A stretch of DNA of 38,086 bases. Source: Neptuniibacter marinus. Its GTDB lineage: Bacteria; Pseudomonadota; Gammaproteobacteria; Pseudomonadales; Balneatricaceae. The notes beneath the pieces are model-generated. The model was not told the origin of the DNA. It ran no database searches and was given only the letters and a program-made list of their open reading frames with translations. The DNA is taken from positions 1 through 38,086 of the forward strand of contig NZ_LUTR01000029.1 in the NCBI RefSeq assembly GCF_001597725.1. Reading direction: 5' to 3'. Positions 38,058 to 38,086 of this stretch are shown here, one piece after another (positions within the stretch are counted from its first letter, which is position 1; each line of letters starts with the position of its first letter). The position numbers and the translations under genes were made by a program.

Positions 38058-38086
38058 GCTTGGCGATGACCTACTCTCACATGAGG
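38058..38086 (-). rRNA. rrf: 5S ribosomal RNA, 3' end only (cut by window edge)
   Basis: The last 29 bases, read on the minus strand, give CCTCATGTGAGAGTAGGTCA followed by TCGCCAAGC, matching the 3' end of gammaproteobacterial 5S rRNA. The rest of the gene and its operon lie to the right, outside the window. An rrn terminator follows immediately. Confidence 0.93.

Overview
The window reads as ordinary chromosome from an AT-rich marine gammaproteobacterium, most likely the Oceanospirillaceae (Neptunomonas/Amphritea-like). That placement is an inference from protein character and synteny: the glnA / ntrBC / trmL / secB-grxC-yibN / gpmI-envC-ctpA-yibQ block and the radC / coaBC / algC / argB / slmA block are both arranged as in Pseudomonas and its marine relatives. 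There are no insertion sequences, phage genes, CRISPR arrays or complete tRNA genes. Both ends lie in ribosomal RNA operon sequence. The left end holds tandem rrn promoters firing leftward. The right end holds the last bases of a 5S gene on the minus strand and its terminator. The window is therefore the unique segment between two co-oriented rrn operons.

Layout. 1-541: rrn promoter region. 542-4887: pfkA, zapE, a YcbL-like metallo-hydrolase, a small DUF5062-like gene, a c-di-GMP-I riboswitch on the minus strand, a MarR-type regulator and a one-helix membrane protein. 4921-7862: thiD-thiC with a TPP riboswitch. 8222-8390: a GGA-rich sRNA of CsrB/Rsm type. 8470-13884: an MJ1255-type glycosyltransferase with a PAP2 phosphatase, an alpha/beta hydrolase, mutM, a Kef-type antiporter and rpmB-rpmG. 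14384-19443: radC, then divergent coaBC, algC, argB, slmA. 19527-25225: a TauE/SafE exporter and the gpmI-envC-ctpA-yibQ cluster. 25465-28524: yibN-grxC-secB, an MpaA-like amidase, an unknown gene and trmL. 28604-32845: ntrC-ntrB and glnA with sigma-54 promoters and NtrC sites. 33298-38086: typA, pip, dtd, tapT, an unknown gene and the 5S end.

How the genes work together. The nitrogen module is complete: NtrB/NtrC act on sigma-54 promoters that I can locate in front of both glnA and ntrB. Thiamine pyrimidine synthesis (thiD, thiC) is under TPP feedback, and the expression-platform hairpin pairs the thiD ribosome-binding site. EnvC, CtpA, MpaA, SlmA and ZapE all concern the cell wall or division. 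PfkA and GpmI are glycolytic.

The most interesting signals are regulatory RNA and repeats. A well-formed c-di-GMP riboswitch has no same-strand gene directly behind it and points antisense through the DUF5062-like gene. A previously unmarked CsrB/Rsm-type sRNA lies between thiD and the glycosyltransferase gene. A ninefold hexanucleotide repeat adds nine Asp-Val pairs to the NtrB kinase domain. The trmL ribosome-binding site sits inside the ntrBC terminator hairpin. The rpmBG mRNA has a long leader with a strong hairpin.
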